From Lachnospiraceae bacterium (GTDB taxonomy: Bacteria; Bacillota; Clostridia; Lachnospirales; Lachnospiraceae): a stretch of DNA of 34,290 nucleotides. The notes under the pieces are model-generated. The model had not been told where the DNA came from and ran no database searches. It saw only the letters and a program-made list of their open reading frames with translations. The stretch covers positions 1 to 34,290 of the forward strand of contig JAILHW010000187.1 in the NCBI GenBank assembly GCA_024695605.1. The letters are read 5' to 3'. Positions within the stretch are counted from its first letter, which is position 1. Every line of letters begins with the position of its first letter. Below, in pieces: positions 7,160 through 16,291 of the stretch. A program made the translations under genes and the position numbers.

Positions 7160-10027
7160 ATGCCGAAACCAACTCAGAAAACAAGCGGAAATATAATTGA
7201 CCGGATGTTTTTTTTCAACCCGGAATTCAAGAAAAGCAACAGAGAGTTTTTCTCTGCATTAAAGCTGGATGTTCCCGGTGGGAACGCAGATGCTTTGAAT
7301 CAATGCGGTTTTCACGGAACCCGTCAGGATTCTATGTCAGCGGTATTCCGCTTTTTCCTGATGTCCAGAGATGAGCCCAATATGGACTTTAAGCAGGCCT
7401 ATCAGATGAGACCGCCTCATCCGGATTTTGAAAAAAACTGGCAGGAGTTTATAGATTTTGTCAAGGCCCATCCCACAAGGACCAAAAATCTTGATCCTAA
7501 TACGAAAAAAGAGAACATCAAAGCCTGGACAAATGTGTTTAAGAAGGCGACGGAAAAGATCAAGACCTATCAGTTTCCAAAGATTGATTACGGCGATCCG
7601 GTAAAGATCTTTGCGCATAGGGAGGAATTATCGGCGCTGATCAGTTGCTATATCAATTTTTCTCAGGAATTCAGGGATAGCTTTTATAACGGTTTGGGCA
7701 AGGATTCCACCATTGTTGATGAAGCCCTTGGAGGAAAAAAGGGCTTTCAGGAAATGATGAGAACCTGGGAAGATATTGCCTTTGTGATCCAGCCGCTGCA
7801 GTCAGGTTATATGCCGGCTAATTTGGACGACTATTCGAATAATTCCAGTCTGCGGGATGTGAATCACATGATCTCCTGCAGCCAGAGATATTGCCTTTCC
7901 AGGATCAGCGACAGGATCAGCGGCAGAAAGCTGGGAGATATTGTTGAGAATTATTCTCCGAAGGATCTGTACCAGTCGGAGATCAACATGGGCATTAGCG
8001 GCCAATACGATCTGGAAAATGTAAAAAGCAGTGATAACGCAAAAAGGGAAGGCTATCTGCAGAACCTGGATCATTCTCTGGATCAGGTTTTTAAAAAGCA
8101 ATATGATGCCCAGGAGAAGAAAGCGCGGCTGAAGTTTAATTCCAACAGAAAATATGAAGCGCAGTCAAAGTTTACCAGTCACCTGGAATCCTCTCTGAAA
8201 AGAGGCCTTAGCGATAGGATGGCAAAACTCTATGAGGGGAATCCTTCCGCTGAAGAACTTGCGGAAAGGATCAATTCTAAAGATTTTGAACAATTGTCCT
8301 TTGAGATCGACAGTCTGTATCATGGCGGATTTGATTCCGATCATCAGGACAGGATCTTTCAGATCTTGAATGAAAGAGTGATCAACAACTTCTTGATCGG
8401 AGGGAAATCTCCCAAGGAGCTTTGGGGAGAAAAGTATGCTTTTTTGAATGATCCCCAAAAGATCGAGAAGATGTATCGTGTGGAACTCATAAACGAGATC
8501 ACCACCGGCAATAAAGATATTGAAATGACAACCTGGTATATGGATCAGAAGGGGCAGTGTCATAAAGCTAAGCCTGTCAGTGTGATCAAGAGCAAGGAAA
8601 CCAGAGAACGAGAGGTCGCCGTTCTGGTAGCAATGGATGATCTTTATGAAGATCTGGTCGCTACCCGCAAACAGCTGCAGGATACGCAGAAGGATAAGAG
8701 CGCGAATATGCCGGCAGCTCAGGAGAAAACAGGAAGTGATCTTTATCGGAAAATGTTCTCTGCATTGAACAAATGTATTGAATGTTCCTATATTCAGAAA
8801 AACGATAAGAATATGAATGATCTGCAGAAGGCCCTAAGGGAATACCATAAGGCTTCCGCAGAGTACTACAAGAAACGTAAGGGGATCATGTTTGCTCCCA
8901 GAGGAAACGGAAAGACCCGACTGGATCTTGCCAAGTATGCCGCTGATAATATTTTGGATAAAGCGGAAAAGCTGGGAATGCTTGCGGGAGGTCTGGATCT
9001 GACTCCCGGTTCCAATGATGCTAAGGATCAGGTTAATACAAACTTTAAGATCCTGAATCGACACGGCGTCTATGAAGTGGAGAAAAGACTGCCCAATCGA
9101 GGCGGTAATGTGAAGTATTTCGACTTCCGTACAAAACAGGGAAATGCCCATGAGATCACAGACGAAGGACGTCAGACCTTTGAGAAATTCCGGACGGATA
9201 TTGCCATCAAGCAGGCAAAGAAAAAAGAGCTTCGTGAAGCGTTGAAGCAGACCCTTAAGGAAATGGTATTCGCAGATGAGAAGCTGGAGGCTTTGGATGC
9301 CATGATCCTCACCGAGAATAAGCCCACCTCCATGTGTGCGAAAAATGTGGTTTCGGAAAAATATCTGGAAAAGATCAATGATCCCATGATCTCCATAGAA
9401 GAGCTGACCAAGCTGGAGAAGAAGCTGGAGCCGGATCAGCTGAAAAAAGAGGTGGTAGAGCTTGTTAAGAGTCCTCTGTTCCGTGAGGTAACGGCAAAGT
9501 GTCCCAAGACCTACGAAAAGAAATGGAATAAGCTCGAAAAGAATGCAGATGAGGTCCGCAAGGATTATGAGAAGAACATTGAAATCCTGTCCGATCGTCT
9601 GCAGAAGGAAAGCGATGCTTATTTTGGGGTTGGGATGGGCGAAAATAATGAACCACAGCCGATCCCCAATGATAAAAGGGAAGAAATGGAAATGCAGATC
9701 GCGCATCTGATGACCCTGAAGGTCCTCACCGGAGCCCATAATCCCGATATCATGAGAGCAGTGGCCACAAGCGGAGACAACTTTACCGCAGTGTTTGATG
9801 CATCCCTTGCCTATGTGAAGGAGAAGAATCTTGCAAAACAGGATAAATTGGCAAATACCATTGAAAACGTGACCACGAAGAATGACTTTGCCGGCCCCAT
9901 CGTGGACAAGATCGTTGCCATGAATCCGGATCAGCCGAAGGCAAAGCTGCAAAAGCCCATTATCAAGCAGCTGATCCAGCCTCACAGAGAGATTGAGAGA
10001 GGACAGAGAGCTCCCGGCCTTATCTAA
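7160..10027 (+). CDS. Large cytosolic alpha-helical protein, unknown family (955 aa)
   Basis: I do not recognise this protein. It has no signal peptide and no membrane span and is highly charged, rich in Lys, Glu, Asp and Asn, with long predicted helices throughout. An N-terminal block (about 1-120) is followed by helical regions. A motif block at 565-591 has Ala-Ser-Ala-x-x-Tyr, then Gly575, then Gly584-Lys-x-Arg587-Leu-Asp-x-Ala. A further helical block at about 750-830 contains SPLFREV. A similar motif block occurs in the 724-residue protein at 29604, so the two may be divergent relatives. The string APRGNGKT formally fits a P-loop pattern, but the relative lacks it, so ATP binding is not claimed. 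The gene stands alone between two terminators and starts after a clear GGAAAGGA site. It may be a cytoplasmic scaffold or regulator, but there is no evidence for either. Confidence 0.85.
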   Translation: MPKPTQKTSGNIIDRMFFFNPEFKKSNREFFSALKLDVPGGNADALNQCGFHGTRQDSMSAVFRFFLMSRDEPNMDFKQAYQMRPPHPDFEKNWQEFIDFVKAHPTRTKNLDPNTKKENIKAWTNVFKKATEKIKTYQFPKIDYGDPVKIFAHREELSALISCYINFSQEFRDSFYNGLGKDSTIVDEALGGKKGFQEMMRTWEDIAFVIQPLQSGYMPANLDDYSNNSSLRDVNHMISCSQRYCLSRISDRISGRKLGDIVENYSPKDLYQSEINMGISGQYDLENVKSSDNAKREGYLQNLDHSLDQVFKKQYDAQEKKARLKFNSNRKYEAQSKFTSHLESSLKRGLSDRMAKLYEGNPSAEELAERINSKDFEQLSFEIDSLYHGGFDSDHQDRIFQILNERVINNFLIGGKSPKELWGEKYAFLNDPQKIEKMYRVELINEITTGNKDIEMTTWYMDQKGQCHKAKPVSVIKSKETREREVAVLVAMDDLYEDLVATRKQLQDTQKDKSANMPAAQEKTGSDLYRKMFSALNKCIECSYIQKNDKNMNDLQKALREYHKASAEYYKKRKGIMFAPRGNGKTRLDLAKYAADNILDKAEKLGMLAGGLDLTPGSNDAKDQVNTNFKILNRHGVYEVEKRLPNRGGNVKYFDFRTKQGNAHEITDEGRQTFEKFRTDIAIKQAKKKELREALKQTLKEMVFADEKLEALDAMILTENKPTSMCAKNVVSEKYLEKINDPMISIEELTKLEKKLEPDQLKKEVVELVKSPLFREVTAKCPKTYEKKWNKLEKNADEVRKDYEKNIEILSDRLQKESDAYFGVGMGENNEPQPIPNDKREEMEMQIAHLMTLKVLTGAHNPDIMRAVATSGDNFTAVFDASLAYVKEKNLAKQDKLANTIENVTTKNDFAGPIVDKIVAMNPDQPKAKLQKPIIKQLIQPHREIERGQRAPGLI

Positions 10028-10062
10028 AATGCTAAAGCGGGAAAAGAAATTTATCCCGTCTC

Positions 10063-10091
10063 TTGCAAATAAGACACATTTTGAGTATGAT
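10063..10091 (+). promoter_or_regulatory. SigA-type promoter for the leuB-ilvD-ilvB unit
   Basis: TTGCAA (10063-10068) and TATGAT (10086-10091) are separated by 17 bases. Transcription would begin near 10098, giving a leader of only about 37 bases. The -10 box lies inside the left arm of the terminator hairpin at 10083-10117, so RNA from this promoter cannot form that hairpin. There is no room for a T-box or leader-peptide attenuator. Confidence 0.65.
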
Positions 10092-10124
10092 AGAGATTGG
10101 TTTTCTTTATCATACTCTTTTTTT
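10083..10124 (+). terminator. Intrinsic terminator of the 955-aa protein gene, nested with the leuB promoter
   Basis: GAGTATGATA (10083-10092) pairs perfectly with TATCATACTC (10108-10117) around a 15-base loop, followed by seven T (10118-10124). The leuB ribosome binding site GGAGGT starts at the next base. A weaker hairpin (CGGGA 10038-10042 with TCCCG 10054-10058) precedes it. Full folding is possible only in RNA coming from upstream. Confidence 0.85.
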
Positions 10125-10134
10125 GGAGGTAATT

Positions 10135-11235
10135 ATGCAGGCAAATATCGTATGTATTCCCGGTGACGGCATCGGTCCTGAGATCGTAGCAGAGGCGAAA
10201 AAGGTCTTAAATAAGGTGGCTGCCGTTTACGGACATGAGTTCAACTTTGAAGATGTATTAATGGGCGGGGCATCCATTGATGCTTATGGCATACCCCTGA
10301 CAGATGAGACCATTGCAAAAGCAAAAGCAGCAGATGCAGTACTGATGGGTTCCATCGGCGGCGATGCCAAGACGTCTCCCTGGTACAAGCTGGAGCCGTC
10401 TAAAAGACCGGAGGCAGGACTTTTAGGGATCAGAAAGGCCCTGAACCTGTTTGCAAATCTTCGGCCTGCTATTTTATATGAAGAGCTTTCCGCTGCCTGC
10501 CCGCTGAAGACCGAGATCAGCGAAAAAGGCTTTGATATGATGATCATGCGTGAACTGACAGGCGGTCTGTATTTCGGAGAAAGAAAGACCTTTGAGGAAA
10601 ACGGCGAGAAAAAGGCCATTGATACCCTGACCTACTCCGAATCGGAGATCAGACGAATCGCGATCAAGGCCTTCGATATCGCCATGAAGAGAAGGAAAAA
10701 AGTCACCAGCGTAGATAAGGCCAATGTGCTGGATTCCTCCCGCCTTTGGAGAAGCGTAACGGAAGAGGTGGCAAAGGACTATCCCGAGGTTACCTTAGAG
10801 CATATGCTGGTGGATAATGCAGCCATGCAGCTGGTGAAGGATCCGGCCCAGTTTGACGTGATCCTGACCGAGAATATGTTTGGTGATATCTTATCCGATG
10901 AAGCCAGCATGGTAACCGGTTCCATTGGAATGTTAGCATCTGCTTCCTTAAATGATACGAAGTTCGGACTCTATGAGCCCAGCGGCGGTTCTGCACCGGA
11001 TATTGCAGGAAAGGGCATCGCCAATCCGATCGCAACCATCCTTTCCGCAGCCATGATGCTCCGTTTTTCCTTTGATCTGGACAAGGAAGCGGATGCCATT
11101 GAAAAGGCTGTCAAGAAGGCACTCAAAAGCGGCTATCGCACCATCGATATCATGCCGCAGGATGAGGACGAGAGAGCGTCGGTAAAACAGATCGGTACTG
11201 CCAGAATGGGAGATATCATCGCATCCAATATATGA
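10135..11235 (+). CDS. leuB: 3-isopropylmalate dehydrogenase
   Basis: The 366-residue product oxidises and decarboxylates 3-isopropylmalate with NAD+ to 2-oxoisocaproate in leucine synthesis. The start at 10135 is chosen because GGAGGT lies five bases upstream and the protein then begins with the family's usual [13 protein letters not shown]. An in-frame upstream start at 10063 would add 24 residues read from the promoter and terminator and is rejected. The catalytic Lys195 lies in [14 protein letters not shown]. The metal ligands Asp227, Asp251 and Asp255 are in VDNAAMQ and GDILSDEAS. The Arg-rich substrate segment near [17 protein letters not shown] is intact. The leucine genes leuA, leuC and leuD are not in the window, so leuB is separated from at least one usual partner. 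ilvD follows after 78 bases. Confidence 0.96.
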   Translation: MQANIVCIPGDGIGPEIVAEAKKVLNKVAAVYGHEFNFEDVLMGGASIDAYGIPLTDETIAKAKAADAVLMGSIGGDAKTSPWYKLEPSKRPEAGLLGIRKALNLFANLRPAILYEELSAACPLKTEISEKGFDMMIMRELTGGLYFGERKTFEENGEKKAIDTLTYSESEIRRIAIKAFDIAMKRRKKVTSVDKANVLDSSRLWRSVTEEVAKDYPEVTLEHMLVDNAAMQLVKDPAQFDVILTENMFGDILSDEASMVTGSIGMLASASLNDTKFGLYEPSGGSAPDIAGKGIANPIATILSAAMMLRFSFDLDKEADAIEKAVKKALKSGYRTIDIMPQDEDERASVKQIGTARMGDIIASNI

Positions 11236-11313
11236 TGCAAACGACACGAATCAGGCTACGCATCGTGCTTGCACGTAAACATAGAAATGTAAATATATAA
11301 TGGGAGGTAACAA

Positions 11314-12987
11314 ATGAAAAGTGATAATATGAAACAGGGCGCACAGCAGGCACCCGCAAGATCCCTGCTGAATGCATTGGGATATACCCCGGAAGAGATC
11401 GCAAAGCCCATGGTAGGCATTGTCTGCTCCTATAATGAGATCGTTCCCGGACATATGAACCTGGATAAGATCGCCGAGGCAGTCAAGCTTGGAGTTGCCG
11501 AAGCAGGCGGTACCCCCGTAATGTTCCCCGCCATCGCTGTATGCGATGGTATCGCAATGGGACATATCGGTATGAAGTATTCTCTTGTGACCAGAGATCT
11601 GATCGCGGATTCCACCGAATGTATGGCCATTGCGCACCAGTTTGATGCGCTTGTCATGATCCCGAACTGTGATAAGAACGTGCCGGGTCTTTTGATGGCT
11701 GCGGCCCGCGTCAATGTACCTACGGTCTTTGTGTCCGGCGGTCCCATGCTGGCAGGCCATGTCGGTGGAAAGAAGAGAAGTCTTTCCTCCATGTTCGAGG
11801 CAGTCGGCGCTCATGCGGCAGGCAAGATCAATGACGAAGAGTTTCTGGAGTTTGAGGAAAAGGTTTGTCCTACCTGCGGCTCCTGCTCCGGTATGTACAC
11901 GGCCAACTCCATGAACTGTCTGACAGAGGCTCTTGGTATGGGACTTCGCGGCAACGGTACGATCCCAGCTGTCTATTCCGAGCGTCTGAAGCTGGCAAAG
12001 AGAGCCGGCTATGCCGTAATGGATCTGCTGAAGAAAAATATCCGTCCCCGTGACATCATCACGAAGGATGCGATCTTAAATGCACTGACCGTGGATATGG
12101 CACTTGGCTGTTCTACGAACTCCATGCTGCATCTGCCGGCCATCGCGCATGAGATCGGTTTTGATTTTGATATCGCATTTGCAAATCCCATCAGCGAAAA
12201 GACCCCGAACCTCTGCCATCTGGCACCCGCAGGTCCGACCTATATGGAGGATCTCAATGAGGCGGGCGGTGTTTACGCTGTGATGAAGGAGCTTGCGGAC
12301 ATCGGTCTTTTGAACACCGATTGTATGACAGTGACCGGAAAGACCATCGGCGAGAACATTGCAAATGCAATCAATCGCAACGAAGAAGTTATCCGTCCGG
12401 TATCCAATCCGTATTCCAAGACCGGCGGACTTGCTGTTCTGAAGGGCAATCTGGCTCCCGACGGTTCTGTGGTAAAGCGCTCCGCAGTGGTTGAGGAAAT
12501 GATGGTCCATGAAGGCCCTGCAAGGGTATTTGAGAGCGAAGAGGATGCCATAGAAGCTATCCTCGGCGGTAAGATCGTAGAGGGCGATGTGGTTGTGATC
12601 CGGTATGAAGGACCTAAAGGTGGTCCGGGTATGAGAGAGATGCTCAATCCGACCTCAGCCATCGCAGGTATGGGACTTGGCTCCTCCGTGGCACTGATCA
12701 CGGACGGCCGTTTTTCCGGGGCTTCCCGCGGCGCATCCATCGGACATGTATCTCCCGAGGCGGCTGTCGGCGGGCCGATCGCACTGGTCAGGGAAGGCGA
12801 TATCATCCAGATCGATATCCCGAATATGACCCTGAATATGAAGGTTTCCGATGAGGAGCTGGCTGAGAGAAAGAAAGCATGGCAGCCGAAGGAGCCTTCC
12901 GTGAATACCGGATATCTGAAGCGCTACTGTGCAATGGTAACCAGCGGAAACAGAGGCGCGATCCTGACAGTACCCGGGGATCAGTAA
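11314..12987 (+). CDS. ilvD: Dihydroxy-acid dehydratase
   Basis: The 557-residue product dehydrates 2,3-dihydroxy-isovalerate and 2,3-dihydroxy-3-methylvalerate to the 2-oxo acids that give valine and isoleucine (and leucine through leuB's pathway). It has the full family length. The iron-sulfur cluster region shows Cys119 in NCDKNVPG and Cys191 in [13 protein letters not shown]. The C-terminal block has the conserved [13 protein letters not shown] and [14 protein letters not shown] ribosome binding site precedes the ATG. The gap after leuB holds only a small CGTGC-TT-GCACG hairpin and no terminator, so the two genes are likely on one transcript. Confidence 0.97.
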   Translation: MKSDNMKQGAQQAPARSLLNALGYTPEEIAKPMVGIVCSYNEIVPGHMNLDKIAEAVKLGVAEAGGTPVMFPAIAVCDGIAMGHIGMKYSLVTRDLIADSTECMAIAHQFDALVMIPNCDKNVPGLLMAAARVNVPTVFVSGGPMLAGHVGGKKRSLSSMFEAVGAHAAGKINDEEFLEFEEKVCPTCGSCSGMYTANSMNCLTEALGMGLRGNGTIPAVYSERLKLAKRAGYAVMDLLKKNIRPRDIITKDAILNALTVDMALGCSTNSMLHLPAIAHEIGFDFDIAFANPISEKTPNLCHLAPAGPTYMEDLNEAGGVYAVMKELADIGLLNTDCMTVTGKTIGENIANAINRNEEVIRPVSNPYSKTGGLAVLKGNLAPDGSVVKRSAVVEEMMVHEGPARVFESEEDAIEAILGGKIVEGDVVVIRYEGPKGGPGMREMLNPTSAIAGMGLGSSVALITDGRFSGASRGASIGHVSPEAAVGGPIALVREGDIIQIDIPNMTLNMKVSDEELAERKKAWQPKEPSVNTGYLKRYCAMVTSGNRGAILTVPGDQ

Positions 12988-13024
12988 AAAGAAATTGGAA
13001 GTATAAATAAAGGAGAGTTTTGAA

Positions 13025-14701
13025 ATGCAGCTTACAGGTTCGGAAATCGTAATCGAAATCTTAAAGGAGCAGGGAGTCGATACCGTATTCGGGTATCCCG
13101 GCGGAACCATTTTGAACATCTATGATGCGCTTTATCAGCATCAGGATGAGATCCGTCACGTGCTGACCAGCCATGAGCAGGGTGCGGCACATGCGGCAGA
13201 CGGCTATGCCAGATCCACCGGAAAGGTGGGCGTTTGTATGGCTACCAGCGGCCCGGGAGCGACCAATCTGGTCACCGGAATCGCAACCGCCTACATGGAT
13301 TCCATTCCCCTTGTTGCCATTACCTGTAACGTAAACCTTCCTGCACTTGGCAAGGACAGCTTCCAGGAGATCGATATCGCAGGCGCGACGATGCCCATGA
13401 CAAAGCACAATTACATTGTCAAGGATATCAACAACCTGGCAAGAAAGCTCAGAAGAGCCTTCCAGATCGCACAGAGCGGACGTCCCGGTCCCGTGCTTGT
13501 GGATATCACCAAGGATGTGACAGCAGGCAAGACCGAATATACGCCGGCACCGAAGCAGGAGCCCGAAAAGACACCGGAATTTTCAATGGAATCCGTTGAG
13601 ACCGTTGCAGAGCTGATCCGGGAAGCAAAGAAGCCCTTTTTGTATGTGGGCGGCGGCGTGATCTTATCCGGTGCCTCCGAAGAGCTGGCTGTTTTACAGA
13701 AAAAGATGGATGCTCCCGTTTGCGATACCCTGATGGGCAAGGGCGCTTTTGACGGAAATAGCGACATGTACACCGGTATGATCGGTATGCACGGTACCAA
13801 GGCTTCCAATCTGGGCGTTTCCGAGTGTGACCTGCTGATCGCACTCGGTGCAAGATTTTCGGACCGCGTGATCGGAAATCCTTCCACCTTTGCTAAAAAT
13901 GCAAAGATCGTGCACATCGATATCGATGCTGCCGAGATCAATAAGAACATCCGCACCGATGCCTTTATAGTCGGAGATCTGAAGGAAGTATTAAAGGCTC
14001 TGAATGCAAAGATCGAGCAAAAGGAGCTTCCCGAGTGGAAAGAAAGGATCAGGCAGCTGAAGGAAACCTGTCCGCTCAGCTATGACAAGAGCGTTCTGAC
14101 CTGCCCGTATGTGATGGAGCAGATCGATGAGGCGACCAAGGGCGATGCCATCATCACCACCGATGTGGGACAGCATCAGATGTGGGCTGCACAGTACTAT
14201 CATTACTCCAAGCCCCGCACCTTCTTATCCTCCGGCGGCCTCGGCACCATGGGTTATGGTCTTGGCGCCTGCATTGGCGCACAGGTGGGCAATCCGGATA
14301 AAGTCTGCATCAATATTGCAGGAGACGGGTGCTTTAGAATGAACATGAACGAGCTTGCAACTGCAAGCCGTTACAATATCCCCATCATCGAGGTTGTGAT
14401 CAACAACCAGGTGCTGGGTATGGTAAGGCAGTGGCAGACCCTGTTTTACGGCAAGCGCTATTCCCAGACAGTATTGACAGATAAGGTGGATTACTGTATG
14501 GTAGCGCAGGGACTCGGATGCCAGGCTATCCGTGTCACCAAAAAGGAAGAGGTTATGCCTGCGATTCAGAAGGCCCTTGCAACCAAGGGACCTACCCTTA
14601 TTGAGGTTGTGATCGATCCGGATGATAAGGTATTCCCCATGGTTCCGGCAGGCAAGCCGATCGATGAAGTATTCGATGCTTCCGATCTTGAGCAGCAGTA
14701 A
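13025..14701 (+). CDS. ilvB: Acetolactate synthase, large (catalytic) subunit
   Basis: The 558-residue product is a thiamine-diphosphate enzyme that condenses pyruvate with pyruvate or 2-oxobutyrate, the first common step to valine and isoleucine. Catalytic Glu51 lies in SHEQGAAHAADGYAR. The ThDP-metal motif runs from GDG (433-435) to INNQ (459-462), followed by VLGMVRQWQ. Length and layout match anabolic AHAS large subunits rather than pyruvate oxidase, although an anabolic and a catabolic role cannot be fully separated by eye. An AAAGGAGAG site precedes the ATG, 37 bases after ilvD. No small regulatory subunit gene (ilvN/ilvH) and no ilvC follow; the next gene is a cell-wall enzyme. Feedback control would therefore need an unlinked subunit. 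Confidence 0.95.
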   Translation: MQLTGSEIVIEILKEQGVDTVFGYPGGTILNIYDALYQHQDEIRHVLTSHEQGAAHAADGYARSTGKVGVCMATSGPGATNLVTGIATAYMDSIPLVAITCNVNLPALGKDSFQEIDIAGATMPMTKHNYIVKDINNLARKLRRAFQIAQSGRPGPVLVDITKDVTAGKTEYTPAPKQEPEKTPEFSMESVETVAELIREAKKPFLYVGGGVILSGASEELAVLQKKMDAPVCDTLMGKGAFDGNSDMYTGMIGMHGTKASNLGVSECDLLIALGARFSDRVIGNPSTFAKNAKIVHIDIDAAEINKNIRTDAFIVGDLKEVLKALNAKIEQKELPEWKERIRQLKETCPLSYDKSVLTCPYVMEQIDEATKGDAIITTDVGQHQMWAAQYYHYSKPRTFLSSGGLGTMGYGLGACIGAQVGNPDKVCINIAGDGCFRMNMNELATASRYNIPIIEVVINNQVLGMVRQWQTLFYGKRYSQTVLTDKVDYCMVAQGLGCQAIRVTKKEEVMPAIQKALATKGPTLIEVVIDPDDKVFPMVPAGKPIDEVFDASDLEQQ

Positions 14702-14734
14702 ACAGCAGATTTCATTTTTCGTTGGGAGTTTAAG

Positions 14735-16159
14735 ATGAAAAAAGTGATCGGCATCATATTGGGAGTGGTCCTTGCGCTGACAGTGCTGGCCTCGGCCTCC
14801 GGATACGGGTATCTGTGGTATCATTACCGGGACACCTTTATGCCGGGCCTTTCGGTCAATAACGTGTATGCAGCGGATCTGACAGTAGATGCACTGAACA
14901 AACAACTGAAAAAGAATATGGAGATTCCCGTTGTCACCGTTACTGACAAGGACGGCAGGAGCCATCAGTTTTCCATGGAGGAAGCGGATTATGACGAGAA
15001 TTATACCAAGGATCTTGTGACCATTCAAAACGGCCAGCACGTGATGGAGCTGATCAGATATATGTTCAGCAACGATGCAAAGCTGAAAACAAGGGAGCTG
15101 TTTCCCGTGATCAGCTATGACGAAAAGCAACTGGCGGATTTTCTGGATGCACAGAAGTATCTGGAGGATGATTCCGATCCTTTGGGAAAGCGTATCGAAG
15201 TGCGTCAGAACCAGAGAGGAGAGTATTATCTGTATGATGAGACCACCGATATGCTCAACCATGAGAAGGCGGTCCATCTCATCAGTGAAAAGATCAAAAA
15301 CAAAGAGTATGATATCAGGCTGACAGAGAAGGACTGCTACGATACCCCGCAGTGGTTCAACAGCAAGCAGCAGGCGGCTCTTGATGACTGGAGTCTTTTA
15401 AAGCCCTATATGAAGACCGAGATCGACTTTAACTTCGGCGGAAGAAAGGAGACCATCGGTGCCTCGCAGATCGCTGAGTGGATCATGCTGAATGAAGACG
15501 GGACCTTCATGAAGGACGAAGAGGGACAGCTCATACTGGATGAGGAAGCCATTGACACCTATGTTAAGGACATGTGCGATCATTACTCAACAGTCAACAA
15601 GCCTCGTACCATTAAGACCACCAGAGGCGATACCGTGATCATTGAAAAAGGTACCTACGGCAGCAAGGTGGATTACAAGAAGGAGCTTGACTATGTCAAG
15701 TGGGCGCTTCCCAACGGTCTGAAGACCTCCAGGACGCCGGAATATACCCAGGTTCCCTTCTCCGGGCTGACGGGTCTGAATGATATCGGATCTACCTACA
15801 TCGAGGTGGATATGACCAACCAGCATCTGTATTACTACGTCAACGGCAGGCTGAAGCTGGATTCGGATGTGGTAACGGGCAACACCTCGCTTGGACGCGG
15901 CACGCCGGAGAGAGTCTGCTACGTCTATTTCAAGCAAAGAAACCGGACCCTTCGGGGCGAGGACTATGCCACCTTTGTCAATTACTGGATGGCAGTCTAT
16001 AACAACATCGGGATCCATGATGCCAACTGGAGAGGGAAATTCGGCGGTACCATCTATAAAACCGCAGGCTCTCACGGCTGTGTAAACACCCCTATCAGCA
16101 AGGTCAGTGAGCTGTATGAGATGGTGGAGGTCGGAACACCGGTTCTGTTATATTATTAA
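14735..16159 (+). CDS. L,D-transpeptidase (YkuD domain), membrane-anchored
   Basis: The 474-residue product has an N-terminal membrane anchor at about 4-26 and an outside region of about 300 residues resembling the peptidoglycan-binding domain often found before YkuD domains. A YkuD catalytic domain follows at about 345-474. The catalytic stretch has IHDANW, with the conserved His, followed by SHGCVN with Cys449, the nucleophile. Such enzymes make 3-3 cross-links in peptidoglycan or attach proteins to it. There is no lipobox, and the anchor is likely uncleaved. The gene starts 33 bases after ilvB without a terminator between, so it may share that transcript even though the functions are unrelated. 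It adds to the cell-wall theme of the VanY-like gene at the window start. Confidence 0.93.
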   Translation: MKKVIGIILGVVLALTVLASASGYGYLWYHYRDTFMPGLSVNNVYAADLTVDALNKQLKKNMEIPVVTVTDKDGRSHQFSMEEADYDENYTKDLVTIQNGQHVMELIRYMFSNDAKLKTRELFPVISYDEKQLADFLDAQKYLEDDSDPLGKRIEVRQNQRGEYYLYDETTDMLNHEKAVHLISEKIKNKEYDIRLTEKDCYDTPQWFNSKQQAALDDWSLLKPYMKTEIDFNFGGRKETIGASQIAEWIMLNEDGTFMKDEEGQLILDEEAIDTYVKDMCDHYSTVNKPRTIKTTRGDTVIIEKGTYGSKVDYKKELDYVKWALPNGLKTSRTPEYTQVPFSGLTGLNDIGSTYIEVDMTNQHLYYYVNGRLKLDSDVVTGNTSLGRGTPERVCYVYFKQRNRTLRGEDYATFVNYWMAVYNNIGIHDANWRGKFGGTIYKTAGSHGCVNTPISKVSELYEMVEVGTPVLLYY

Positions 16160-16170
16160 CGAAATGCCAC

Positions 16171-16199
16171 TTGACGAAGAGGGGACGCAGTCTTAAAAT
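16171..16199 (+). promoter_or_regulatory. SigA-type promoter for serC
   Basis: TTGACG (16171-16176) and TAAAAT (16194-16199) are separated by 17 bases. Transcription would start near 16206, about 86 bases before the serC ATG. The leader has no obvious stable structure. Confidence 0.7.
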
Positions 16200-16291
16200 G
16201 ATATGATGTTGGGGAAGGATCGCGTTTTGGGATCAGGCCCTGAAGTTTCATATAAGAAAATCAACAAGATCTTTTTAGGAGGAAAGAAAAA

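Noticed and set aside
8931-8990. The APRGNGKT string in the 955-aa protein (residues 579-586) fits the P-loop pattern of ATP-binding proteins.
   Set aside because: No Walker B or beta-strand context is visible around it, and the matching block in the 724-aa protein has Gly-x-x-Arg but no GK[ST]. It is more likely part of the shared motif and the P-loop match chance.
8834-9985. A 383-codon open frame on the minus strand inside the 955-aa protein gene.
   Set aside because: It is an antisense shadow favoured by codon bias, rich in Leu, Ile and His without domain features, and has no promoter or ribosome binding site.
10028-10134. A T-box or leader-peptide attenuator in front of leuB.
   Set aside because: Only about 107 bases separate the genes, no T-box core or Leu-rich short frame is present, and the hairpin's left arm overlaps the -10 box, so local transcripts cannot form it.
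10063-10134. An N-terminal extension of leuB by 24 residues from an upstream start.
   Set aside because: It would be read through the promoter and terminator, and GGAGGT with the family N-terminus supports the ATG at 10135.
14225-15277. A 350-codon open frame on the minus strand across the ilvB end and the L,D-transpeptidase start.
   Set aside because: It runs opposite two clear genes and across their boundary, has no expression signals and gives no recognisable product.
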